Origin: an uncultured Gammaproteobacteria bacterium
GTDB taxonomy: Bacteria; Pseudomonadota; Gammaproteobacteria; Magnimaribacterales; Magnimaribacteraceae
Assembly: GCA_913031395.1 (NCBI GenBank)
Contig: CAJWDT010000008.1
Location: 1-49,748 of the forward strand
Length of the DNA stretch: 49,748 nucleotides
Reading direction: 5' to 3'
Position numbers and translations under genes: made by a program. This document shows positions 1 to 7,544 of this stretch, piece by piece; position 1 is the first letter of the stretch; each line of letters begins with the position of its first letter. Below the pieces are notes generated by a model. It was not told the DNA's origin. It did not search any database and saw nothing but the letters and a program-made list of their open reading frames with translations.

Positions 1-1
1 T

Positions 2-148
2 TTTCATCCAACAACAAATGAAGAAGTGAGTTTCAGGGATGTAACTATTCTCACTCTAGAGAATGAAAAAATTATAAAACAAAGAGGTTTAACTGATCTA
101 TTTTCCTTGTACCTTAAACTAGGCCTAATAGAGCTTCCTCAATCCTGA
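2..148 (+). CDS. SnoaL-like (NTF2-fold) protein, 3' end only
   Basis: An open frame runs from the left edge to a TGA at 146-148 and encodes 48 residues. The tail reads VSFRDVTIL, then LENEKI, then LGLIELP. This matches the last beta strands and C-terminal helix of SnoaL-like ester-cyclase proteins, which often end in a 'LGLI.P' helix. Members of this fold range from polyketide cyclases to small-molecule isomerases, so no substrate can be named. The start lies outside the window. The family call is from remembered pattern only and the fragment is short. Confidence 0.55.
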   Translation, partial: FHPTTNEEVSFRDVTILTLENEKIIKQRGLTDLFSLYLKLGLIELPQS

Positions 149-162
149 AATTTTTGCTTTTT

Positions 163-264
163 GTAGAAGAGCGTAAAGCAGTCAAAGATAATGCCAACAC
201 TAAAGACTCCAAAGAAGGAATGCTATCTTTCCTAGAAAAAAGAAAACCAATATTTAATAAATGA
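163..264 (+). pseudogene. Decayed C-terminus of an enoyl-CoA hydratase/isomerase (crotonase)
   Basis: Between the SnoaL-like stop and the flavoprotein gene, one frame reads EERKAVKD, then TKDSKEGMLSFLEKRKP, then IFNK and a TGA at 262-264. The pattern 'S/TxDxKEGxxxFLEKRKPxF' is the signature C-terminus of crotonase-family proteins. The intact crotonase at 30972-31781 in this window ends in the equivalent 'SEEFKEG..AFLSKRKPNF'. Everything upstream (active site, oxyanion hole, CoA-binding region) is absent: the same frame has a stop at 115-117, and the upstream DNA codes for another protein in a different frame. I read it as a relic left by a deletion or recombination. It has no plausible ribosome-binding site of its own. 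Confidence 0.6.
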
Positions 265-295
265 TAATATCTTTTTTAGAAAGGAGTCTAAGAAA

Positions 296-1087
296 ATGGC
301 AGTGCTTATCAGAAAATTAAAAGTTATAAATTCTCAGGAATTAGGAAAGAACATGAGGAGAATTACTCTTCAAGGAAATGACCTAGCTGATTTTCCAGAA
401 AATCAAGAAAGTGGATATGTGAAAATGCGCTTTCCAAAAAATTCAGACCACGAACCCACAGATACAAAAAAAAACTTCGACTTACGTTCTTATACAATCA
501 GGGCATTTAATTTAGAAAAAAGAGAACTGGTTCTGGATTTTCTTTTGCATGGGGACAGTGGTCCGGCTAGTAAATGGGCTTCCTCAGCACAAATAGGCGA
601 TAGTATTGAGATAGCAGGACCAGGTCCCGCAATATTAGCTGCCGATGCTGCTGATTGGTATTTATTTGTTGGCGATATGACTGCTTTACCAGCAATAGCT
701 GTAAATCTTGAAAAATTATCACCTGAATCGAAGGGCATTGCGTTATTAGAGATAAATTCTTCGGAAGACAAACAGGACTTAAAGAAACCCGAGGGTGTAG
801 AGGTAAAGTGGATAATAAATTCAGACCCTTTGACTGGATGCGAAGATCTTATCAAAGCTCTTAGTTGTGTTGAAATCAAAGGGGTAAATCCTTTTGCATG
901 GGTTGCAGGAGAATTTGAATTACTTCGTTTTGCTAGAAAGCTTCTCAAACATGACAAAGCTCTTCCCAAAGATTCTTTATACTTAAGTTGTTATTGGAAA
1001 ATAGGGGAAGATGATCCTGGAATGAAAAAAGCTAAGGCAGCATTAATTCTTTTTGACTCTATAAAAAATCTTTTTAGTTTTAAGTAA
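296..1087 (+). CDS. Siderophore-interacting protein (SIP/ViuB-type flavin reductase)
   Basis: This 263-residue protein fits the siderophore-interacting family: an FAD-binding beta barrel followed by an NAD(P)H-binding domain, used to reduce ferric siderophores in the cytoplasm. The flavin motif RSYTIR is at about 64-69, the family motif HGDSGPASKWA at about 85-95, and GDMTALPAI at about 126-134. The C-terminal signature YLSCYWKIGEDD is near 227-238. An AAGGAG-type ribosome-binding site precedes the ATG. The 3' end overlaps the convergent minus-strand gene by 8 bp. No siderophore receptor or synthesis gene is adjacent; the nearest TonB-dependent receptor is about 3.4 kb away, so a role in iron release is from family knowledge only. 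Confidence 0.85.
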   Translation: MAVLIRKLKVINSQELGKNMRRITLQGNDLADFPENQESGYVKMRFPKNSDHEPTDTKKNFDLRSYTIRAFNLEKRELVLDFLLHGDSGPASKWASSAQIGDSIEIAGPGPAILAADAADWYLFVGDMTALPAIAVNLEKLSPESKGIALLEINSSEDKQDLKKPEGVEVKWIINSDPLTGCEDLIKALSCVEIKGVNPFAWVAGEFELLRFARKLLKHDKALPKDSLYLSCYWKIGEDDPGMKKAKAALILFDSIKNLFSFK

Positions 1088-1526
1088 CAGGTGAGGAGTG
1101 GTGAACTTTTATTTTTAAATTGTCACCGATCTTTATAAAGATAAAAGTAAAAGCAACTAAAGTGGTCTCTTCTTTCTTATATGGTTTAAATTTAAGAGTG
1201 CCCATTGCTGCAGTAAGACCTTCTTCTGTCAGAGTATTTAATTCGTCTAGCTGGATATCTTCCCAAGGCTTAAGTGCAAAGCCATTATCTTCAGGGATGT
1301 CGCCTCCTATGAAGTAGGATAGTGCATCTTTTTTATTATTTCTAAAAACTGTTTCTTTTGTAAATGTTGGTTTAAATAACACATCAGTTTCTTCGAAAGC
1401 GTAGTGAGTATTGATAAAGTTTTTGGCACTTTTTATATAATCTCCACCTTCTCTGTGAATCTTACCAATTTCTATAACTCCTTTTCTCCATGCAGATAGA
1501 AACCCATCTATTTGCTCAGAATCCAT
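1080..1526 (-). CDS. NTF2-like (SnoaL/DUF4440-type) small protein
   Basis: A 148-residue protein with the conserved run of a bacterial NTF2-like family: DVLFKPT near 48, YFIGGD.PEDNGFAL.PW near 71-90, AMGTLKFK near 107-114, and a closing KVHHSSP. Family members are cone-shaped dimers with a small hydrophobic pocket. Some have been labelled phosphoribosyl-AMP cyclohydrolase in databases, but the sequence gives no reason to believe that. It starts 6 bp after the stop of the cupin gene, so the two are probably one transcript. Function unknown. Confidence 0.7.
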   Translation of the reverse strand: MDSEQIDGFLSAWRKGVIEIGKIHREGGDYIKSAKNFINTHYAFEETDVLFKPTFTKETVFRNNKKDALSYFIGGDIPEDNGFALKPWEDIQLDELNTLTEEGLTAAMGTLKFKPYKKEETTLVAFTFIFIKIGDNLKIKVHHSSPVT

Positions 1527-1532
1527 TAAGAC

Positions 1533-1982
1533 CTAAACCCTTTTTTTAAGGATTTTTTTCATGGAGGCTACACTCAGCACTTTACCATCTTGACTAAGTG
1601 TTTCTGCCAGAGATCCGTCTCCTTCAGGGGCATAGATGTTAAATAGAACTAAAGCACCCTCTGGCCCGCCTTTTTCCATGTGTATATCTCCAGGCTCTTT
1701 GTGCACAAAATCCCCAACTTTTCTAATTCTGGTTGAAGTTTTATTACCTGAATTAATATCTATATCTGAGACATGTAATTCACCCTGAATTACAACAGAA
1801 CTTGTTTCGGCTGTATGTCTATGAAAATGACAAAAAGAATTAGGTTCCCATTTTACTAAAATTTCTAGCCTTCCATCCTCTCGAGCATCTAAAACTGCAT
1901 CGTAGTAATCGATAGGGAAATCAAAATTTTTATCATCTTTATAATGTTTCCATTTGATGTCTTGGTCATTTATTAGGTTCAT
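1533..1982 (-). CDS. Cupin-domain protein
   Basis: A 149-residue single-domain cupin. Motif 1 is visible as HFHRHTAETSSVVIQGE (about residues 53-69), supplying the usual His, His and Glu metal ligands. Motif 2 is KVGDFVHKEPGDIHME (about 88-103) with a further His. The spacing is that of ChrR-like or dihydroxyacetophenone-dioxygenase-like cupins, which bind Fe, Zn or Mn. It could be a small dioxygenase or isomerase, or a sensor; the sequence does not decide. It is the first gene of a two-gene minus-strand unit with the NTF2-like gene, divergent from yghU. Confidence 0.8.
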   Translation of the reverse strand: MNLINDQDIKWKHYKDDKNFDFPIDYYDAVLDAREDGRLEILVKWEPNSFCHFHRHTAETSSVVIQGELHVSDIDINSGNKTSTRIRKVGDFVHKEPGDIHMEKGGPEGALVLFNIYAPEGDGSLAETLSQDGKVLSVASMKKILKKRV

Positions 1983-2144
1983 CGCCTCTTTATATCAACT
2001 TTTACTTAAATTTCAATAATCCGAGCTTAATTACTTATTTGTCTTACAAAGAGGCATGGAGTGAGTTATTCTTATCTTAGCCTTCCAAATAAAAATAAAA
2101 GGTTATAAAAGTTAAAAATAAGTATTGATAATTAAGGAGCATCT

Positions 2145-2993
2145 ATGAGTAATTCCTCGGAATACATACCACCTAAAGTCTGGACTTGGGATACTGAGAG
2201 TGGTGGAAAATTTGCAAACATAAATAGACCGATAGCGGGTGCTACACATGAAAAGGAATTGCCGGTTGGAAAGCATCCTTTACAACTTTATTCATTAGGC
2301 ACTCCAAATGGAATAAAGGTAACTATCTTATTAGAAGAACTTTTGGCATTGGGTCATGAAGGTGCAGAGTATGACGCATTTCTTATCAATATAGGTGAAG
2401 GTGCACAGTTTAGTAGTGGTTTTGTAGACATTAATCCAAATTCAAAAATACCAGCATTATTAGATACGAGTACTGATCCTTCAACCCGCGTTTTTGAATC
2501 AGGTGCCATATTAGTCTACTTAGCTGAAAAATTTGGAGAATTTCTTCCTACTGATTCCTCGGCAAGAGCAGAATGTATGTCTTGGTTATTTTGGCAGATG
2601 GGGAGTGCTCCATATTTAGGTGGAGGATTTGGTCATTTTTATGCTTACGCGCCAGAGAAATATGAATACCCTATTAATAGATATGCCATGGAAGTAAAAC
2701 GCCAATTAGATCTTCTTGATAAGAATCTAGAATCAAGAGAGTACTTGTGCGGTGGTGATTACAATATTTCAGATATTGCTGTTCATTCTTGGTACGGTAC
2801 TTTGGTGTTAAACAATGCTTACAACGCCTCTGAATTTCTTGAAGTTGAATCTTATAAACATCTAGGGCGATGGGCCAAGCAGATAACTGAGCGTCCTGCA
2901 TACAAAAGAGGCTCTTTGGTAAATAGAAAACCTAATGGGCCAGATGATAAGGAAATCCTAGAAAGACACGATGCAAGTGATATAAAACTTTAG
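2145..2993 (+). CDS. yghU: Glutathione-dependent disulfide-bond oxidoreductase YghU
   Basis: The 282-residue protein follows E. coli YghU closely along its whole length. It has the KVWTWD opening, ANINRP.AG.THEK..PVGKHPLQLYSLGTPNG (about 23-57), the thioredoxin-fold GST domain with PNSKIPAL and VFESGAIL.YLAEKFG, the helical domain with GGGFGHFY.YAP, and the RHDAS tail. YghU is a Nu-class GST homologue that binds two glutathiones and reduces disulfides and organic hydroperoxides. An AAGGAG site precedes the ATG. A second Nu-class relative is at 43842-44570. Convergent with the purine permease, with only 2 bp between stops. Confidence 0.93.
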   Translation: MSNSSEYIPPKVWTWDTESGGKFANINRPIAGATHEKELPVGKHPLQLYSLGTPNGIKVTILLEELLALGHEGAEYDAFLINIGEGAQFSSGFVDINPNSKIPALLDTSTDPSTRVFESGAILVYLAEKFGEFLPTDSSARAECMSWLFWQMGSAPYLGGGFGHFYAYAPEKYEYPINRYAMEVKRQLDLLDKNLESREYLCGGDYNISDIAVHSWYGTLVLNNAYNASEFLEVESYKHLGRWAKQITERPAYKRGSLVNRKPNGPDDKEILERHDASDIKL

Positions 2994-2995
2994 TT

Positions 2996-4294
2996 TCATA
3001 GAAAGATAAATTTAGCTACAAATATTAGAGTCAGGAACCAGGCTCCAGAAGAAATTTTTCTTATTTCACCAACAAACACTTTTATAGATACATAAGCTAA
3101 AAATCCCAATGCAATACCGTTTGCTATTGAGAATGTAAGTGGAATCATGACTACCATTATCAGAGCAGGTAACAATTCTGATTGATCATCCCAGTTCAAA
3201 CTTTCCATTCCGCTTAACATTAAGATTGCAACATAAATCAAAGCCCCTGCAGTTGCATAAGCAGGAACTGCTGCAGCCAAAGGAGAAATGAAAGTGGCTA
3301 GAAGAAATAATACTCCGACAATAACTGCTGTCATCCCTGTTCTTCCCCCGGCCTCAATTCCTGCTGAACTTTCAACATAGCTTGTCACAGGAGCGCAACC
3401 CAGAAAAGATCCAAAAACACTAGAACTACTGTCAACTTTTAGCGCCTTATCTAAATCTTGGATATCACCTGACTTTTCTATTAAATTTGCTCTAGTTGCA
3501 ACGCCAAATAGAGTTCCGGCGGTATCGAATAAATTTACAAAAAGAAATGACACTATGACACTAAGCATCGCTACGTCCAAAGCTCCAATGATATCTAATT
3601 CCATGAGAACCGGAGTTACATCAGGAGGAAGAGCAAAGACACCATCAACCTCTACTAGGTTTAAAAAAATACTAATTAACGTTATGGTTAATATTCCAAT
3701 AATGATTGCTCCAGGTATTTTTCTTATGGAGAGTATCGAAATAAGCAAGAAGCCCAAACCAGCTAATAAAGTACTTGGATTTGTAAAGTCACCTAAGCTT
3801 AAAAAAGTAGCACCATTAGCAACAATAATTCCGCCATTCTTAAGTCCAATAAAACCAATGAATAAACCAACTCCTGCACCCATTGCAATTCTAAGATTTA
3901 AAGGAATGCTATCTAACATCCATCGCCTCAAAGGAGTGATACTCATTATGAAAAATAAAATGCCTGCTATAAAGACAGCACCTAATGCGACTTGCCACGA
4001 ATATCCCATTTCACCCACAACTGTATAAGTAAAAAAAGCATTCAAGCCCATTCCTGGAGCAAGACCAACAGGCCAATTTGCATATAGACCCATAAATATG
4101 CAAGCAAAGGAAGCAGCGAGGCAGGTCCCTACAAATATCGCTCCATAATCCATGCCTGACTGTGCCATCATCTGAGGATTAACAAAGATAATATAAGCCA
4201 TGGTGATAAACGTAGTTACTCCAGCTAATATTTCTTTTTGAATACTAGTATTGTGAGCTTCGATGGCAAAAAATTTTTCTATTGCAAGTTTCAT
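2996..4294 (-). CDS. NCS2 family purine permease, AzgA-like
   Basis: A 432-residue, strongly hydrophobic protein with about 12 or more membrane segments. The family signatures are clear: LAGVTTFITMAYI near the N-terminus, GLAPGMGLNAFFTYTVV near 77-93, LFDTAGTLFGVATRANL in the middle, and VTSYVESSAGIEAGGRTG near 305-322. These define the AzgA-type branch (COG2252) that imports adenine, guanine or hypoxanthine with protons. Which base is carried cannot be read off. An AAGGAGAT site lies about 11 bases upstream of the ATG. It is transcribed away from the TonB-dependent receptor, with a purine-type phosphoribosyltransferase just beyond, suggesting purine salvage. Confidence 0.88.
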   Translation of the reverse strand: MKLAIEKFFAIEAHNTSIQKEILAGVTTFITMAYIIFVNPQMMAQSGMDYGAIFVGTCLAASFACIFMGLYANWPVGLAPGMGLNAFFTYTVVGEMGYSWQVALGAVFIAGILFFIMSITPLRRWMLDSIPLNLRIAMGAGVGLFIGFIGLKNGGIIVANGATFLSLGDFTNPSTLLAGLGFLLISILSIRKIPGAIIIGILTITLISIFLNLVEVDGVFALPPDVTPVLMELDIIGALDVAMLSVIVSFLFVNLFDTAGTLFGVATRANLIEKSGDIQDLDKALKVDSSSSVFGSFLGCAPVTSYVESSAGIEAGGRTGMTAVIVGVLFLLATFISPLAAAVPAYATAGALIYVAILMLSGMESLNWDDQSELLPALIMVVMIPLTFSIANGIALGFLAYVSIKVFVGEIRKISSGAWFLTLIFVAKFIFL

Positions 4295-4378
4295 GATGAA
4301 TTGAAATCTCCTTGATTACTACTTTAAAGATTTATTGATTGGTTACTATTAAATTCTTAAAAAAAAGTGAAATTGAGT

Positions 4379-4427
4379 AAAGAAAAGTAAATTTAAGGAA
4401 CAATTTATAAATTTATTTACTTTCTTT
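4379..4427. repeat. Imperfect inverted repeat in the divergent permease/receptor spacer
   Basis: The arm at 4379-4392 (AAAGAAAAGTAAAT) is nearly the reverse complement of 4415-4427 (ATTTACTTTCTTT), differing by one extra A. The loop is about 22 bases. It lies just upstream of the likely receptor promoter and could be an operator or an RNA hairpin. The arms are AT-rich, so chance is possible. Confidence 0.35.
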
Positions 4428-4437
4428 CGGGTAACTC

Positions 4438-4465
4438 TTGCAAGTCAATTACTGAAGAGTAGAAT
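4438..4465 (+). promoter_or_regulatory. Probable sigma-70 promoter of the TonB-dependent receptor gene
   Basis: TTGCAA at 4438-4443 and TAGAAT at 4460-4465 are separated by 16 bases, a good -35/-10 pair. The start of transcription would fall near 4472, giving a short leader to the ATG at 4496. This argues against use of the in-frame TTG at 4472 as the start codon. Confidence 0.5.
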
Positions 4466-4495
4466 ATCTTTTTGATTGCAAGACAAGGATTTTTA

Positions 4496-6835
4496 ATGAA
4501 ATTATCAAATTCCCTTTTCAGGTCTTTCCTCTCAATTTCTCTTGCGCTATCAATAACCTCAATTAGCTCAAACATCCTCTCTAACGAGTTGGTGATTGAC
4601 GAAGTTATTGTTACAGCAGAGAAAAGAGTAGAAAGCTTACAAGACGTTTCGAAGGCTGTTACTGCTTTGAGTAGTGATGAGATAGAAAGAAAAAATATAG
4701 TAGATTTTGTTGGTCTCAGTGCTATAGCACCTGGAGTTACGGTAGCAAAAAATGAGGGCTATAAGACTATTATTTCGATCCGTGGTGTTGGAGACGAAAC
4801 TAATCAGAATGCTATTGCGGCTCCCTCTGTTGCGTTGCATATGGATGGAATATTTATAGCTTCGAAGTTCTCTCTAAGAACTGATTTTATAGACCTAGAT
4901 AGAATTGAAGTATTAAGAGGACCCCAAGGCACGCTTTTTGGGCAAAACTCTACTGGAGGAACGGTTAATGTTATAAATACCTTACCTTCATTTGATAGTT
5001 TGAACGGGAAAGTTGACCTGACTCTAGGTGATTATGACTTAACTAAGGCAAGAGGAGGGCTGAATATACCTTTATCTGACACTGTTGCTACTCGTTTCTC
5101 TTGGGTCACAACGGATCAAGATGGATTTTCTGAAAACTTAGTTAATGGTCAAGATCTAGACGATACAAATCATACGACTTTAAGAACCGATTGGCTTTTT
5201 GATTTAAATGAAACATCAACCCTAAGGGTATTTGCTCAATATTTTGAAGCCGAGAATAATGGAGCCGCTATGAAAGGCTTAGATGATTCTGTTTCTGATC
5301 CAAGAAAGTTAAGACAAGATTCTCCTTCAGTTTATGAGCTAAGCTCTGAAATATTTGCTGGTATTTTTAATACAGACTTAGGTTTTGCAAACCTCAAGAT
5401 TCTTGCAAGCATGCAAGAGGATGATATTTATGTAAGTAGAGACAACGATAGGCATAACTTTGGTGATGTTCATGCTAATGGTCCTATGGCTGGATTTCCA
5501 TATAATCGATCTGAATACAGACCGGAAACTTCGGTAGTTGAAACCACAACTTTTGAGATTAATTTGATTTCTAATGAACCTATTTTTGGAAATACAGACT
5601 GGATACTTGGTGCATTTTATTTTGATCACGAAATTGCCAATAGAATATATGAAGTTAAAGATGTAAATAATAATAAACAAGCTGATTTAATGGATGGTCA
5701 ATTTACTCCCTATACACATGCTCCAATCTGCGCAACAAATCCATTTGAGGGTATTTGTTTTGCGGCATTTGATGCTGAATTAGGATTTGTATCAGAGGCT
5801 TATCCATCAAGAGAGTCCCAATCTTTATACGGTCAAGCAACAGTTAATATCGATGATGAAAACAGATTAGTTTTCGGATTGAGGTATACAGAGGATGAGT
5901 TTGCTAGTGATGTTACTAACTTCTTCGGTTTGCAAAAATATCTAATACAAGATGAATTAGATGAAACAACAGGAAGACTTGCTTACGAACATGATATTGA
6001 TGCAGACACTATGGTTTACGTTTCATACACAAAAGGATTTAAACCTGGAGGAAGTAATCTTACTTTTGGATATCCAATGGATAATGAAGGATTTGGCGCT
6101 GCACCAGCACCGCAATTAATTTTCCCTTTCTTTGAGAGTGAAATGATAGATGCTTATGAAGTTGGTTTAAAGACTGATTTTATGGATGGTCGAATGAGGG
6201 CTAATGTATCTGCTTTTGCCTACGATTACGAAAATTTGCAATTCCAGTCTACAGATCCAGATATATACAGAGGAGGTGTGGCAAACATACCTGAATCTGA
6301 AATGAAGGGTATAGAGCTTGAGTTAATTGGACTGGTTTCAGAGTCATTATCGTTTGATTTGAGAGTAGCATATCTTGATACTGAGATAACTTCTTCATAT
6401 GAAGCTCTAGACAACTTGCAAGCAGAGCTGTACTTCTTCGGAGAAGAACCAATACGTTACTCATTAAGAGAAAACTTAAGAGGAAATGAATTAGCAAAAA
6501 GTCCTGAATTAACTGCCAACCTCGGTATTGAATATAATACTGATACTCGTTATGGACTTCTGACTACAACCGCTGAACTCATCTATCGTGGTGATTTTCA
6601 ACAAAGGGTTTTCAATAATCCTATAGTGGATCAGGTGGATTCTTATTCCATAATGAATTTCACAGCTAGTTTGGATCTCACTGGAGATCAATGGGGCGTC
6701 GACTTAATGCTTCTTAACGCAGGTGATAAGGACGGAATGAACTCAAGCATGACAGATGTATTTGGAGTTGCGGGTACAGGCATAGAATATATACCTCCTA
6801 GACAAATCATGGGAAGAGTAAGCTATAAGTTTTAA
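4496..6835 (+). CDS. TonB-dependent outer-membrane receptor
   Basis: A 779-residue protein from the ATG at 4496, preceded by AAGGA. It has a signal peptide of about 30 residues, then IDEVIVTAEKR (TonB-box region) and a plug domain (about 45-160) containing LQDVSKAV, SIRGVGD and the classic DRIEVLRGPQGTLFGQNSTGGTVNVI. A beta barrel follows, with AYEVGLKTDF, a late segment with EYIPPRQ, and the terminal phenylalanine (SYKF) typical of outer-membrane proteins. It imports a substrate using TonB-ExbBD energy. The substrate is unknown. Genes for purine uptake and salvage on both sides hint at a purine-containing substrate, but that is inference. A 24-base upstream extension to a TTG is rejected. 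Confidence 0.93.
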   Translation: MKLSNSLFRSFLSISLALSITSISSNILSNELVIDEVIVTAEKRVESLQDVSKAVTALSSDEIERKNIVDFVGLSAIAPGVTVAKNEGYKTIISIRGVGDETNQNAIAAPSVALHMDGIFIASKFSLRTDFIDLDRIEVLRGPQGTLFGQNSTGGTVNVINTLPSFDSLNGKVDLTLGDYDLTKARGGLNIPLSDTVATRFSWVTTDQDGFSENLVNGQDLDDTNHTTLRTDWLFDLNETSTLRVFAQYFEAENNGAAMKGLDDSVSDPRKLRQDSPSVYELSSEIFAGIFNTDLGFANLKILASMQEDDIYVSRDNDRHNFGDVHANGPMAGFPYNRSEYRPETSVVETTTFEINLISNEPIFGNTDWILGAFYFDHEIANRIYEVKDVNNNKQADLMDGQFTPYTHAPICATNPFEGICFAAFDAELGFVSEAYPSRESQSLYGQATVNIDDENRLVFGLRYTEDEFASDVTNFFGLQKYLIQDELDETTGRLAYEHDIDADTMVYVSYTKGFKPGGSNLTFGYPMDNEGFGAAPAPQLIFPFFESEMIDAYEVGLKTDFMDGRMRANVSAFAYDYENLQFQSTDPDIYRGGVANIPESEMKGIELELIGLVSESLSFDLRVAYLDTEITSSYEALDNLQAELYFFGEEPIRYSLRENLRGNELAKSPELTANLGIEYNTDTRYGLLTTTAELIYRGDFQQRVFNNPIVDQVDSYSIMNFTASLDLTGDQWGVDLMLLNAGDKDGMNSSMTDVFGVAGTGIEYIPPRQIMGRVSYKF

Positions 6836-6842
6836 TCCTTTA

Positions 6843-6879
6843 AAAGCCCTCTTTTACTTTAAAGCAATAAGAGGGCTTT
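6843..6879 (+). terminator. Hairpin terminator after the receptor gene
   Basis: An 11-bp perfect stem, AAAGCCCTCTT at 6843-6853 with AAGAGGGCTTT at 6869-6879, and a 15-base loop, lies 7 bases past the receptor stop codon. The following T tract is short (TTTGTGATT), so it may be weak or partly Rho-assisted. It separates the receptor from the phosphoribosyltransferase gene. Confidence 0.7.
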
Positions 6880-6938
6880 GTGATTAACCCTAAATCAAAT
6901 TAGTTAATGTATTATTTAGTTCTATAAAATATTAAATT

Positions 6939-7502
6939 ATGGAAAAACATTACATTGGAGCAACTGAGCTACTAGAAGATTCCTTCAAGCTGGCTTGGAA
7001 AGTTTACGAAAGTGATTATCGTCCAAATTATATCGTTGGAGTCTGGCGGGGTGGAGCACCCATCGGTATTGCAGTTCAAGAATTGTTTGATGTCTTAGGA
7101 GTAGATTCTGATCATATAGCAATAAGAACTTCCTATTACTCGGGAATGGGAGAAAGAAACGACAGCGTCCAAGTATACGGTTTAAGTTATTTAATTAAAA
7201 AACTTGAATCAGAAGATTCTTTACTGATCGTTGATGATGTTTTCGATACAGGAAAATCAATCAATCAAATCATTCTTGATTTAAAGACCGCTTGTAAAAA
7301 GAATACTCCTGAAATTCGCATAGCTACACCATATTTTAAACCTTCACAGAATAAGACTGAAAGGAAACCAGATTACTATCTACACGAAACCGATAAGTGG
7401 TTGGTTTTCCCTCATGAACTTGAGGGCCTTTCGGCTGAAGAAATTATCCGGAATAAACCCGAACTCAAAGATCTTCTAGATAAAATAACCCCAAAACTTT
7501 AG
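6939..7502 (+). CDS. Purine-type phosphoribosyltransferase
   Basis: A 187-residue type I PRTase. The pyrophosphate loop is GVWRGGAP (about 34-41), and the PRPP-binding motif is LLIVDDVFDTGKS (about 95-107) with the paired acidic residues. The tail YLHETDKWLVFPHE resembles the COG2236 / yeast Hpt1-like branch acting on xanthine, guanine or hypoxanthine. It converts a free base plus PRPP to the nucleotide in the cytosol, fitting the AzgA-type permease on the other side of the receptor gene. It has no clear Shine-Dalgarno sequence. Base preference is not determined here. Confidence 0.8.
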   Translation: MEKHYIGATELLEDSFKLAWKVYESDYRPNYIVGVWRGGAPIGIAVQELFDVLGVDSDHIAIRTSYYSGMGERNDSVQVYGLSYLIKKLESEDSLLIVDDVFDTGKSINQIILDLKTACKKNTPEIRIATPYFKPSQNKTERKPDYYLHETDKWLVFPHELEGLSAEEIIRNKPELKDLLDKITPKL

Positions 7503-7544
7503 CTTCTTTCTCTTTGAATGCTAATATAGCAACAGGGGGAAAAT

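Noticed and set aside
4472-4495. Upstream TTG start for the TonB-dependent receptor
   Set aside because: It coincides with the expected transcription start of the promoter at 4438-4465 and adds residues before a good signal peptide; the ATG at 4496 has its own AAGGA.
296-6835. Siderophore uptake locus linking the SIP flavoprotein and the first TonB-dependent receptor
   Set aside because: Four unrelated genes on two strands lie between them, and there is no ABC transporter or siderophore synthesis gene nearby.
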